Below, piece by piece: positions 34,101-47,800 of a stretch of 64,000 bases of DNA; position 1 is the stretch's first letter; the number at the start of each line of letters is the position of its first letter. The position numbers and the translations under genes are program-made. Source of the stretch: Rhodeus uyekii (lineage: Eukaryota > Chordata > Actinopteri > Cypriniformes > Acheilognathidae); the NCBI GenBank assembly GCA_037043235.1, contig JAWRVZ010000054.1:3290001-3354000 (forward strand), in the 5' to 3' direction. The notes beneath the pieces are model-generated. The model was given only the letters and a program-made list of their open reading frames with translations. It made no database searches and was not told the origin of the DNA.

Positions 34101-37100
34101 TTTTATCAATTGGAATCATTAAAGATGTACAATACAATATTACAATCGTCCCTGTTTCAGGTTGAGGAGATTTTGAGGAACGATCCAGAGGTGAAAGAGA
34201 AACTTTTTGCTGTTCTGAAACAGTTTGCTGCTGAGAGGAAGGTGGACTGGCTCGCTTCCATTCTTCCTGACATTTTGACAACCGAAGAGCAGCAACAGCT
34301 CATCTCAAACATCAGGTATCTATGACAACTCCATCTGCCGCCTACAGTGCTCATTAATTTTTAATCTCAGGGCCACTCTGACCCAGATGTATTCAGCGGC
34401 TGTATTTAGCCATGAACAGCAGATTGAAGGTCACCAGAGGGCATCAGTTTTGTGTAGGTTTTGCTAATATATTTATAGATTTTTAGTTTAAAAAAAAATA
34501 TATATATATATTTATTTATTGTGCTGTTTTTATTGTTATGTTCCAGAAAGCTATACTATGAGGAACATTTTTGCAGTAAGAGAATTAACTAGCATGGCTT
34601 TCAGTATAAACTGGGTTGACCTAATAAGGAGACTGATAATACTACTAATAATCTTCTAACCCTCTGATGTATGCTGACACTGTTAATAGTGACATTCCCT
34701 TTCCAGTCATGCCTAATGCCAACTGGGTCAATATCATAAGAAGGCAGTGAGAGAGAATTGTAGTGTTGATCCATTTTTTGGCTCCTTTTTGGCTTCTGTC
34801 AAGCTGTCTGGCCACTGATGCTCAGTTTATAAGTCTTTTTCCCCCAGATGTTTCACTTAATTAGATGTTTGACTGTAATATAACTTTCAAAGATTTGGGG
34901 TCTGCGTGATTTTTTTAAATCTTTTTAAAGGAATGCTCTTATGCTTATCAATGCATTTTATTTTATCAAAAAGGTGTAGAACATTATGTTATTACAATTT
35001 AAAATAACTTTTAATTTTTTTGTATTTAAATTCCATAGTATATAAATAGAGCTATCACCTTGTAGTCCAAGACTCTACCTGTAGTCTATGGAAGCCCGTT
35101 TCCGCCACAGTTGAGAATTTTTTTATTTTATTTAAGTCGAAATATTGACCTAGTAAGTTGAAATATTGACTTAGTATCTCGAAATATTGACTTAGTAAGA
35201 CAAAATATTTACTTAGTATCTCAAAATATATACTGATGATTTATCATTCATGTTCTTTAATTATATCATTGATTAACACACTTTGACAGACTTTAACAGC
35301 TGTTTTACAGAACGTGCCATGTTTGCTGTGATCTTGCATTTACACGCTTTGACCATGCGGAGAAGCACGAGAAATTAAGTCATTATTTCGAGAAAGTTTC
35401 TCGTTATTTCGACTTAATAAGTCAATACTTCGAGATACTAAGTCAATATTTTGACTTACAAAGTCAATATTTCAACTAAGTCATTATTTCGATTTACTAA
35501 GTCAATATTTCGACTAAGTCCTTATTTCGACTTACTAAGTCAATATTTCGACTTACTAAGTCAATATTTTGAGATACTAAGTCAATATTTCGACTAAGTC
35601 CTTATTTCGACTTACTAAGTCAATATTTCGAGATACTAAGTCAATATTTCGATTTACTAAGTCAATATTTCGAGATACTAAGTCAATATTTCGATTTACT
35701 AAGTCAATATTTCGATTTACTAAGTCAATATTTCGAGATACTAAGTCAATATTTTGAGATACTAAATCAATATTTCGAGATACTAAGTCAATATTTCGAC
35801 TTAGTCAATATTTCGAGATACTAAGTCAATATTTCGACTTACTAAGTCAATATTTCGAGATACTAAGTCAATATTTCGACTAAGTCAATATTTCGACTTA
35901 CTAAGTCAATATTTTGAGATACTAAGTCAATATTTTGAGATACTAAGTCAATATTTCGACTTACTAATTCATTATTTCGACTTAGTCAATATTTCGATTT
36001 ACTAAGTCAATATTTCGAGATACTAAGCCAATATTTCGAGATACTAAGTCAATATTTTGAGATACTAAGTCAAAATTTCGAGATACTAAGTCAATATTTT
36101 GAGATACTAAGTCAATATTTCGAGATACTAAGTCAATATTTCGAGATACTAAGTCAATATTTCGACTTACTAAGTCATTATTTCGACTTACTAAGTCAAT
36201 ATTTCGATTTACTAAGTCAATATTTCGAGATACTAAGTCAATATTTCGACTTACTAAGTCAATATTTTGATATACTAAGTCAATATTTCGAGATACTAAG
36301 TCAATATTTCGACTTAGTAAGTCAATATTTCGACTAAAATAATCTCTTTTTTTCTCAACTGTGGCAGAAACGGGCTTCCATAATAGTTGGAAAACTAGGT
36401 TTCTGTTGGAAGAGGTGTTAGTGAGGCCAGCAGGGGGCGATCGCCCTGTGGTCTGTGTGGGTCCTAACACCCCAGTATTGTGATGGGGACACTATACTGT
36501 CAAAAAGCACTAATCTTTGGATAAGACGTTAAACTGAGTTCCTGACTTTCTGTAGTCAGTAAAAATCCCAGGATGTCCTTTGAAAAAAAGAGTAGGGAGG
36601 CATCCCATCATCCAGTTGGATGCCACTCATTGGTGGTGGTTGAGGAGATTCCTCCCTTCCATATGTAAAGCACTTTGACTACTCAGAAAAGTAAAAAAAA
36701 AATATTATTATTTGAATATACAGTATTTTATAATGAAATTTGTTTATGGCAATGTTGGATTTTCAGCAGCCATTACTCCAGTCTTTATTCAAATGATCAT
36801 TCAGAAATCATTCTAATATGCTGTGAAAACAGTTGTGCTGCTTAATATTTTTATGAAAACCATGATGCATTTTACAGGATTCTTTGACAACATTTATTTG
36901 AAATCAAAATCTTTTGTAACATTATAAATGTCCTTACTGTAAAGATTGATCAATTTAATGCACCCCTGCTGATTAAAAGTTAAAATGTCATTAAAAATAA
37001 AAACAAGAGAAATAAAGTAAAAGATTTCTACTGAAGGTTACATTTTTAACTACTTCAAGCCATTTTATAAAAGGATGCACTTCATTAAGGTTACAAAAAG

Positions 37101-40100
37101 TGTTTAATATGTTTGCTAAACAGAGACGAGCTAGTAGGTGTTGTTCATTTGTCTTATGAGATAATAACCTTTGTCACTGCTTGTAATCCTCTTTAGAGAT
37201 ATATCTGGTGAAGGGTAGTGAATGGGGATGTCACCATGTGTTCAGCTAGGATTTGTGTACTGTAAAATGCTAAAGGTGCTGATGTTGTCAAATTTTAATA
37301 CATGTAATTTGTGAAAAGAACTTAACCCTCTGTATTGAACTATTGGTACTTAGTATCTATTATTCAATATGTTTTGATCCATTACATTATCTGGGATGGA
37401 TTTTAAGCCTATCTGGGTAGATTTAGTTTTAGCCTACGGGGACATTAGCCAGTTCCCAATACATTTGAGCTATGCTCTTTTAGTTGAAAATATGTACAGT
37501 GGGGAAAATAAGTATTGAACACGTCACCATTTTTCTCAGTAAATATATTTCTAAAGGTGCTGTTGACATGAAATTTTCACCCGATGTTGGTAACAACCCA
37601 TTCAATCCACACATGCAAAGAAATCAAACCATAGATGTCAGTAAATTAAGTTATTTTTAATAATGTTAAATGACACAGGGAAAAGGTATTGAACACATGA
37701 AGAAAGGGAGGTGCAAAAAGGCATGGAAAGCCAAGACAATCAGTAATTAGAAAGCAATCCTGCCCTTTGTCAATGCAAATTAATATCAGCTGGTTCTGTC
37801 CAAACTGATGGCCTATAAAAAGGCCTCATTACCAAGGTATCACACAAGAAACATCTAATGATGGGTAAAAAGCAAAGAACTTGCGCAAGACCGTTGCAAC
37901 CTTATTGTTGCAAAACATTCTGATGGCATTGGTTACAGAAGGATTTCAAAACTTCTGAATGTTCCAGTGAGCACTGTTTGGGCCATAATCCGTAAGTGGA
38001 AAGAATATAATTTCACCATAAACAGGCCATGACCAGGTGCTCCTCGCAGGGTTTCTGACAGAGGAGTGAAAAGAATTATCAGAAGGGTTGTCCAAGAGCC
38101 AAGGAAAAGACCTGTAATCAGCAGGTACAGTTGTGTCAAAGAAAACAATAAGTAATGCATTCAACCACCATGGCCTGTATGAGCGCTCACCACGCAAGAC
38201 TACAAACTTTAGTCTGAAGAAAAAACTACAAACTTTAGCTGAAGAAAAAACATGTTGAAGCTCGTTTAAAGTTTGCTGCTCAACATTTGGACAAGCCTGT
38301 GAAATACTGGGAGAACATAGTCTGGTCAGATGGGACCAAAATTGAACTCTTTGGATGCCATAATACACACGATGTTTGGAGGAGAAATGGCAGTGCACAT
38401 CACCCCCAAAAAAACATATCAACAGTAAAGTTTGAAGGTGGGAACATCATGGTGTGGGGCTGTTTTTCAGCATACGGTACTGGCAAACTTCATATAATTG
38501 AAGGAAGGATGAATAGTAAAATGTACAGAGACATTCTTGATAAAAATCTGCTGCCATCTACCAGGATGATGACGATGAAACGAGGGTGGACATTTCAGCA
38601 AGAAAATGATCACAAACACGCAGCCAAGGAAACTCTCAATTGGTTTCAGAGAAAGAAAATAAAGCTGCTAGAATGGTCCAGCCAATCACCTGACTTGAAC
38701 CCAATTGAAAATCTACGGAAAGAACTACTAAACATCAGAGTTCATAGAAGAAGCCCAAAGAACCTTCAAGATTTGAAGATCAAAATCACACTTCAGCAAT
38801 GCCTGCAACTCGTTTCTCCATACAGGAGGCATCTTGAAGCTGTCATTACCAATGAAGGCTTTTGTACAAAGTATTAAATATGCTTCAGTAAGCGTGTTCA
38901 ATGCTTTTTCCCTGTGTCATTTAACATTATTAAACATAACTTAATTTACAGACATCTATGGTTTGATTTCTTTGCATGTGTGGATTGAATGGGTTGTTAC
39001 CAACATCTGGTGAAAATTTCATTTCAACAGCACCACATATTTACTGAGAAAAATTGTGATGTGTTCAATACTTTTCCCCCCCGCTGTATCTGTTCACAAT
39101 CATAATTTCTTGAAACCCCTCATTTAGGCCACATGGGAAAGCCAGTTTAAAGTGTTGTTATTATTGTTTTGCCATCTTCAGTTAGAGTAATTATCACAAG
39201 TTTGTTGTTATTCATCTTTCAGGAAACTGAATGCTCTGAAGGGAGAGAGATATTAGAGAACATTTTTAAATCACATATTCAAGAGTTTAGGGTCGGTAAG
39301 ATTTTTCACCAAGGCTGCATTTATTTGAAATAAATATATAACAGTAATTGATAATTGTAAGAATTATTATCAATGTTTAATTTTTTTTGCTGCTTAATAT
39401 TGTGGAAACTGATTGATTTTTGTCAGTGTTGTTTGATAAATAGACAGTTAAAAAGTCAAATACAAATATTATTGAATAGTATTTATTTGAAATTGAAATT
39501 TATTGTAACATTTTACGTTTTACTGGCACTTTTGATCAATTTAATGCATTCTTGCTGAATAAAAGTATTAATTTCTTTAAAAAAACCCATTTGATTGCAC
39601 TTTTGAACTGTAGTCAAGTCTTATATTTTTTCATATAGATGTCATATACATACTTAATATGTGTACTTTTGTCTTGTACACAAGTGTAAGTTGTTAGTTA
39701 ATTGTAGCTTAAAATAGATTTTATGTATATATTTATTCTAAGTACAAAATGGATATTATAGTTGCTGATGGCCAATTAAACATGAATTGGTAAAATCATA
39801 TCACTGGTCTCATTTAATCTTCACTATATATGTTTATCAGCCTTGACTATATTAGGCACACATGTCTCAGTTTCTGCCAACACTTGATCTCTCTATCTCT
39901 GCTGGTAAAAGGATTTTCTGCTCATTATTCAGTTCTGATCTTCTGCAGGTCAGTGTAGAGAGGCAGCGGTCAATGGTTCTTGATGTCTCAGAGGCTGTTC
40001 ATTTGGGTGAAAATAGCTATTATTGTTCTGAATATATCTCTTAAGTAGCTACTTCCTTTTTATATCTTGTTCTGAGTCAATATAAACTAAAAGATGAGTT

Positions 40101-41812
40101 AATTTGGCTGATTACCTTTGGTTCATCTTTAATATCATTCATTGATCTATCTAAATGGAACGTCTATTCAATATTGTGCAGTATTTTGCTGAGAACATGA
40201 TCATAATTTGATTAATCTGTAAATGGTTATAAAATGTTTTTTATCTTTGCCATAAAACTTAATGGCAAAGCAAAACATAACCGGACATGTGTAAATGGTT
40301 CATGCTGTGCCAGTGATATTTTAAAGATATGTGGCTTATTAATCATCTGATTTCTGTATTTTTCACTAGTTTTATTATTAATTTTTTTAACTTTTACTTT
40401 TCCCACAAGCAGAGAACAGAATTATAATAATTTGTGTTTTGTAATCCCGCAGTCAAGTCTAATTAAAATATTAAACAAGAGCTATTTGCATTAACCTCCG
40501 CTCAAAATGTCCTATTTAAGTGTATTTTTTCTTAATAACAATCATATTTGTTTAGAAAATAGGCACAGCGTGGCACCATCTGACCTCCTTAAATGAATTT
40601 CACTTCACAAATGCAAATTCAGTCTGGCAGTGTTAGTTCTGTCCAGATTTTCTGAGAAGCTCAATAAATGTTAATTGCATTCTGTTCTATGCTGTCATTC
40701 AGAATACCGATGCTAGTGCTGTAGTAATGTGGCTTGTAGTGGCACTTAATGCTTTATTTATTCTTGTCTGCTGTCTGAAACTGCTGCCATTAATGCAACG
40801 ATTGGCCACTCAGTTAAATCACTGTGTCGCTCTTTTCGTGCCTCCATAATAATGCGAACCTGAGGCAACTCTGCTCTCTAGAATTATCTAATGGTGTGTC
40901 TTTGTCAGTACTGTCACCCAGGCAATGGTGAGAGAGAAATGTTATTGTGAAACTGTCTCATTTTAAATCATATTTCCGGGTAAACGATTATGATTGCTTA
41001 GTACCTAATGCAATTAAGTACAGAATAATGGAGACTGTGTTAATAAAACGTTATAAAACGAGTTATGAAGTAATTTGCTTGTATGTGAAGTAATGTGTGT
41101 ATGAAGGACAGTTTTAATTGTCATCATGTACTCTGCCTCATTTAATTCCAAATCTGAATGAAAACAAAAATAGGCTTTTATCTATAGTGCACGTTCTGTA
41201 AGCAGCTCTGATGTTTAGTATTTTTAAGAAAAGTAAATTAATTTAGTTTGTGTTCAACATTCATTAGTCTCGTTAAGTGTATAGGGTCTGTCAGTGACAA
41301 TTCGAGACCTGCAAATATCAAGAGAATTGATGCCATGAGTCTAGAAAATGAATGTGCTTTTTATTTGATCAACACGTGGAATTATTTTAAATGGTCATGT
41401 CAGTGCATGACCTTCCGAGAACAAAGCAGACAGAATTGCATTGACGTTACACACAAGGTTACTGAGGTTTTTCAATTGGGGTCTTTTATTGTTTCCCTGG
41501 TGGGTGGTATAACAGGCTTTTCCATGACCACCAACGTTTCTATAAATGTGACAAACATGGCCTTTTTTATACACCATCTTATAAAGGCGAAGGTATCAGA
41601 GTGAAAAATGTATTTGCCTCCTGTCTGCCAAATATTTTCCGAGTTCAAATCATTACACTAATTTTAGTATGCTCTAAAAATCTATTCTATTATATCTCAG
41701 ATGTCATGCTACAAGTGAAAGAATTTGCTGTGTTGCATATGAGATTTCTTCCCAGAGAGCATGAAACATCACTAACAGCCAAAAGAGAATGAGGGATGAG
41801 GAATGAGAAATA

Positions 41813-41853
<41 letters not shown>

Positions 41854-44800
41854 GGTAGCGTTATATACTCCCACACCCCAGCTATTGCTGGATTCTGGTA
41901 TCTGTACCAGAGCTTCTGGAGTGGGAGTTTCAGATGAAGACAGTACTCCGAGAGGCTGCTACATGTTGGATTTCAATTCAGTTAATTTTTCTTTTGGTCT
42001 CTTTCATCCTTTTCTATTCTCCGTCCATCACTACTGAATATATTTATGGATTTTAAACAAGTCTCACAATAATCCTCCTCATCTGATTGAATGCTGTGAA
42101 CTCGAAACTGAAGCTTCTTCACTTTGGGTCGTGATGGAAAAACTGACTGGCTGAATTGAACTAGCAAGCTTTCAAGAGTCTTTAAGATAATGGCTCCTCG
42201 TAGCTGATTTAAACCTTTTTTTACATTTTTAAACCCATTGCCTTACTGTGACCATGTTTGCCAGGATCTTCATTCCTAAGAAACATCGGCAGCGCTTTGA
42301 CGAGGCCGTCTCTCAGAGTCTCATCAACCGCATGTGTCGTAGCAAGAGCCTGGGCGAGCCCCATACCAGACTCCGTAGGAGCCGAAGTCAAGACCACCAC
42401 GAACGTCCGCAAGGCTCAAAACGGGCCAGTTCTGTGCCCAGAGATACCGGCGATGACCCGTCCCAATCCGACCGTAGCCTTAGGAAGAGCACCTCCACGA
42501 TGCCCAGCCACTATGTCACTGGAGCCAACCAGAGGTATGCATCATATGCCTTCTTTATACAGTAGTTTTTCAATGATCCTTTTCCATGTCTTATTATTTT
42601 ATGTATGATCAAATTTGATTTCATCTTCCATGCTGTTTTGAAAAGACAATTCCCCCCCAAAACACTGCAGGAAGTCTCCTAAAATGCATAGAACACTGTG
42701 TAATATGTGGGAGACTTTGTGTGTGGGTGGGTGAGAGAAGCACTATTGAGTTGTTTGTTTCTATGCCTCATGCTTTCAGACACACACGCACACGCACACA
42801 TGTACGTACATACTGTCCACATCACAAGCACTTTTTCAACTAATCTTTTAGAATGCAGGATACATAATCACACTATTTTAATCATTAAAATCATGACTTA
42901 ATCTAAAGGGAAGATTGCAATCATATCACATTCAAGCCATGAAGCTGCAGTAGATCCTCTTTTTATTTGTTTTTTTTTACAGTTACTTATAATTGACATT
43001 TACAGTCTGCCTTTCTATATGATGTCATAACAGTCTCTCACTGTTCTTTATAAATGTTGTATTAAGTATTACTGAGGTAGTATCAGCTTGAGTGTTTAGA
43101 TTATTTTTTATTATTATTATAAGTAAATATCATGTGTGGATACCCTGTAGACTATATTCCTCATCTTCTCTTCAATAAATAATGCTTCCCTGGCTGGCTC
43201 AGTCCTTATGTAATCCCCATAGAGAGTTGTCTATTTTTTTAACATGTCTTTATGTATCTGTCATTCCCTTTCTAATCCACCATCACTGTTTGGTTCTGGC
43301 AGCCCACCTTATGTAAAATGGCACTGCGACAAGAAAACGTTTCTGTTGCTTTCCTTTAACTCTGTTTACTCAATGGTTCCAGAGGTGTTGCCACAGCAAC
43401 TGCTAAGGCTAGCTTTCCTAATGATATGTCATATGTTTTCTCAAGAACCCGGGAAATTGCTTCTTATATAGCCATTCAAGTGCTTCTGTATACTTACTTT
43501 GTTTACTACGTAGGTGCTTATCATATGAATAATGAATAAATTGAATAAATTGTTATTAATCAATATTTGGATGCTTTGCCTCTGAAATATGTTGGTCATG
43601 TAATGTCAATAAACAAACTAGGATCAGTTTTCATTAATGGAGTTACATAAATCATTTACATATATAAAAATAGGGTTTTTGAGTAAACCTCTTTTAACTT
43701 TGCCTTGTAATCATTTTACATCATAATACCTCAAAATGTGGTTGTTGAGGAGATGTGTGCTGTTATTTTTCGAAGCAATCAGACTTTTTTCTTGGTGGAT
43801 TATGACAAATTCCATGTAGACTTGCTGGAAGGAAGGACTGAGCCATGACTGGTGACGAAAGATCAGTTGCACCAGTTGCAGACTAGTTTTGAAATAAATG
43901 AGCACTAAGTAACAACTTCCGTCCAACTAAATGTATTGCGTTGCACCAGCTTAGTTAAAGCATAACTCTACCTAAACTAAATATAGACTCCAATCAGGAA
44001 TAACGACTGAACTGCATCAATAAGCTCTTATTTTACCCGACAAACTTCAATCCTTTAGACATATATAATTCTGCTGACATTTACACTCACTTACAATTTA
44101 AAAGAGAAAACATTGTCAATAGATTACTTTGTTAGCAAATCTTCAACCCGAACCTGTCTTAAACAGTGCACCGTTGTGTGCAGTATTGTGCAAGTCAAAT
44201 AAAATCATAATCAGTAAATGTAATTTCTTATGTTTATTTTTTGTATAAGTATTTATTTATTGGTCTTTATTAATTTCAAACACAGTTTCTGAATGTTATT
44301 TACACATTAAAACACTTATTATGTTATTCATGATTAAGTATCGTTTTTAATGGAAACTTATTTTTACCATTAGTTAGTTTGTGAGGCAAAAGTAGTTAGA
44401 CTGAAGGATAAACTGAAATTCACAGTATTTAAACACAACCTATTGTTAATGTATTTAAAAGCTGCTATTGGATCACTGATTGTAAAACGTCATATTGTGC
44501 GGCTACGCATTATTTTATGAAGAGCTTATGAGGTACTAGCTACATTCTGCCTTAAGAACAAATGGTGCAGTGGAATAAAGTATAGACTAGCTAGTAGTTA
44601 CTAAGCCTCTAAATGTGGACTTTACGTTTTGGTTTAAGAAAGAATTTACAAACGGCTAGTGCAATCCTACCCAGAACGACAATCAACTACCTCTTAGCAA
44701 CTGCAACTGCTCTTTTGACTTAAGCAGGTAAACAACCACCTATCAACTACACAGAACATAACTAGAGCACCCTAGCAACCACAAAGCTACACCATGGCAA

Positions 44801-47800
44801 CTGTTTTGATTGGAACCAGAAAGCAACCACACAGAACTCTCCAAAAATGCCCTAGAAAGAACCTACACCTTGGCAACTGCAAAGCAACACCTTGGCAACT
44901 GTTTTGAATTGGGCCAATAAGTAAAGCCCTAGCAACCACGCAGAGTACTTTAGCAACTGCAAAACAATACCTTGGCAACTGTTTTGAATTGGGCCAATAA
45001 TTAAAGACCCAGAACACTCTATCAAAGCCCTAGCAACCACCCAGAATACTTTAGCAACTGCAAAACAATACCTTGGCAACTGGTCTTTTACATTCACGCA
45101 TTTAGCAGGCGCTTTTGTCCATAGTGACTTACGTTGCATTCAAGATGCACATTGACATTCTAATCAGTTCTTGCTTTCCTTTGGAATTGAACCCGGGATC
45201 TTGGTGTTGCAAACACAGCTACAGGAAAGCCAGTAAACAACTACCTAGCAACAACATAGAAAACACAGGCAATGCTCTAGCAATCATCTAGATCACCCTA
45301 GCAGTGATAAAGCAACACCATGGCAACTGTTTTAAACTCTCCAAAATGCTCTAGCAACAACCTAGAACACCTTAGACACTGCAAAGCAACACTTTGGTAA
45401 CTGGTCGTTTGATTTGAACCAGTAAACAACCACCCAGAACACACCTGCAATACTGCCACAAAACAATATCATGGCAACCCATGAGCGTGATGTTGCAAGT
45501 GCCACACTCTACTGTTTGAGCTACAGGAAAGCCAGTAAATAACCACCTAGCAACAACACAGAACACACCGGCAATGCCCTAACAACCACCTAAAGTACTC
45601 TAGCAGCCACAAAGCAACACCATAGCAACTGTTTTGACTTGGGCCAATAAGTAACCATCTAAAACACTCCATCAAAGCCCTAGCAACCACCCAGAACACC
45701 TTAGCAACTGAAAAACAATACCTTGGCAACTGGCCTTTTGACTTGAGCTAGTAAACAGCCACCTAGCCACCACACAAAACATAACAGCAATTCTCTAGCA
45801 ACCACCTAGAGCACCCTAACAACCACAAAGCAACACCATGGCAACTGTTTTGACTTGGGACAATAAGTAACCACCCAGAACACTCCATCAAAGCTCTAGC
45901 AACCACCCAGAACACCTTAGCAACTGCAAAACAACACTTTGGCAACTGTCTTTTGACTTAAGCCAGTAAACAATCATCTAGTGACTTCACAGAATGTCCT
46001 ATCATATAAAAACCCAGTCACAGCACCTTAGTAACTACATAGCAACCACACACTACACCATAACAATGTGGCAGTTTTGCACAGAGAAGCGCTAGTCATG
46101 TTCTTCAGAAAATGTTAATATCTGAGTATTGTATATTATGTAGTATATTTTGACACACGTACACTCAGTCAGTGTGGTCAGTAATCCCTCTTTCACTTCC
46201 TCTGCAGAACCATCCGTGTGTACCGGGGTAAGAAGAGTTTTGGCTTTACTCTGAGAGGTCATGCTCCTGTGTGGATTGACTCCGTAATGGCAGGTTCGTA
46301 TAAATGACTGAGTTCTATAAGCACTTGCTACCTTACTTATCAGAGCCAAAAGAGCACTGACTCTCAGGTTAATCAGGCTCCTTTTCTTAAGGTTTCTGAT
46401 CTGATGCAATTATACAGCCTTCCACCTAGGATACAGATCTAAAGCTAGAAATACATTTTTACTGTCACATTTTTGCCACCAGTCAGCAGAATGTGTGCCA
46501 TGTTGAGGGTCACATTGCCATAGGTTAGAGTTACATGATTAATCATTGAAAGATTGGGATCTTTAATTCAAACACCCATGCAATCTTATTTCTAAACGAC
46601 AATGATTCGCCTGTGATCACACCAGATCACACCAGAACATTCATATCTGCGTTTGCGCTGCCGATGAGCCAGAGAGAGCAGATGTCATGTACTGGTATGA
46701 AAAAGCTTCACAGTCTTTTCATCCACACAGTGTCCTTATTTCTGTATTACAATAATTCAAATCACAGAAGTACTGGGATAATAGTTTATATTTCATATCT
46801 ACGGTAGCGATCAAAAAAGAGTAGGCCTAAATCCTTTTGAAAATAACTAAAGATTCTATAAACTACATTGTTACACCAGTAGGTGGCGACAATTGACTGT
46901 TAACGCTGAGTCATTGAATCATTCATTTAAATGAATTAAATATTTTAAAATAAACTGCAGAAATTAACATTTTGTCAGAATTTCTACATGTTATTGTTTA
47001 ATTGTCTAATCAGAATAATAAGAGAATCGAGATCCTTATTTTAAACACAAAAAAAGATTACCAGGACAGCTCGACTTTAGGCTACAGAGAGACGTCTGTA
47101 ATAAAAAGGCAGATGGATAGCACAGCTGGGGTCAATGGCTTGTTTTCAAGGGGAATGCAGTGGTTTTTTTGGTGCATTGTGAAAAAGGAAGGAGTGGGCT
47201 GCTGTACTAATGAACAAGCTTTGGGTACATTAGTATTGAATTCTGCACAATTGTACGTTACGAGTAGGGAGAGGGCGGTAAGTGTGTGAGTGTCTATATG
47301 ACGACATTCGCCCACTGCAGGCCTGTGCTGAGGCTAGTTAACACTGACTCAGCCACCCGTGTGGGGATGCTCATGAAAACAAGTAGGAGTCCAGCATCAT
47401 GATGAGAAAACAGATTACAAACACTTTCAGACCTACGACGGAGTATGTAGTGTTTTAATTATAAACAATCACAAAGACCAGCAGTATTACGCTTCAATAA
47501 GATTCACTGAAGTGGATTATTTGTGTGGTTTCCCATTACAGGAAGTCCAGCTGAGGCGTGTGGCCTTAAACCGGGAGACCGCATATTGTTCCTCAATGGC
47601 CTCGACATGAGGTGTGATTATTCTTTTCATGTTGTGATGATGTTTTCAAAGTGGCTGGGCAGGGAAGGGCACTTTATTCATTATTACCACTGTTGTAAAC
47701 ATATCTATGAATACACAATTACTGATCATATCACTTAAGGGGTAGTTATTATTTCCCATTACATTATACATATTAGCTTTGCCAGGAGCTTAAGAATTTA

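Larger units (their letters stand above)
34316..42264 (+). other. Large grid2ip intron 4
   Basis: A 7.9-kb intron holding a satellite-carrying element, a SINE-like piece, dispersed repeats, a Tc1-like transposon and a GA microsatellite. The segment 39613-41800 has no recognised repeat or gene; the part just before 42254 may hold an internal promoter. Confidence 0.55.

Noticed and set aside
35087..36382. CRISPR-like array
   Set aside because: Units are contiguous 21-bp satellites with no unique spacers, in a vertebrate intron.
35982..36470. 162-codon minus-strand open frame with a repeated SRNIDLV heptapeptide
   Set aside because: It is a by-product of the 21-bp tandem array; no start context, no family, and it extends into a SINE-like fragment.
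41248..41604. 118-codon open frame in the large grid2ip intron
   Set aside because: It begins at a non-ATG codon, has no recognisable motif, lies in an AT-rich intron and has no splice or promoter context. Chance is the simplest reading.
44852..45139. Minus-strand frames rich in QLPRYCFAVAKV-like words (44787-45945)
   Set aside because: They repeat because the minisatellite repeats; composition and phase change from unit to unit.
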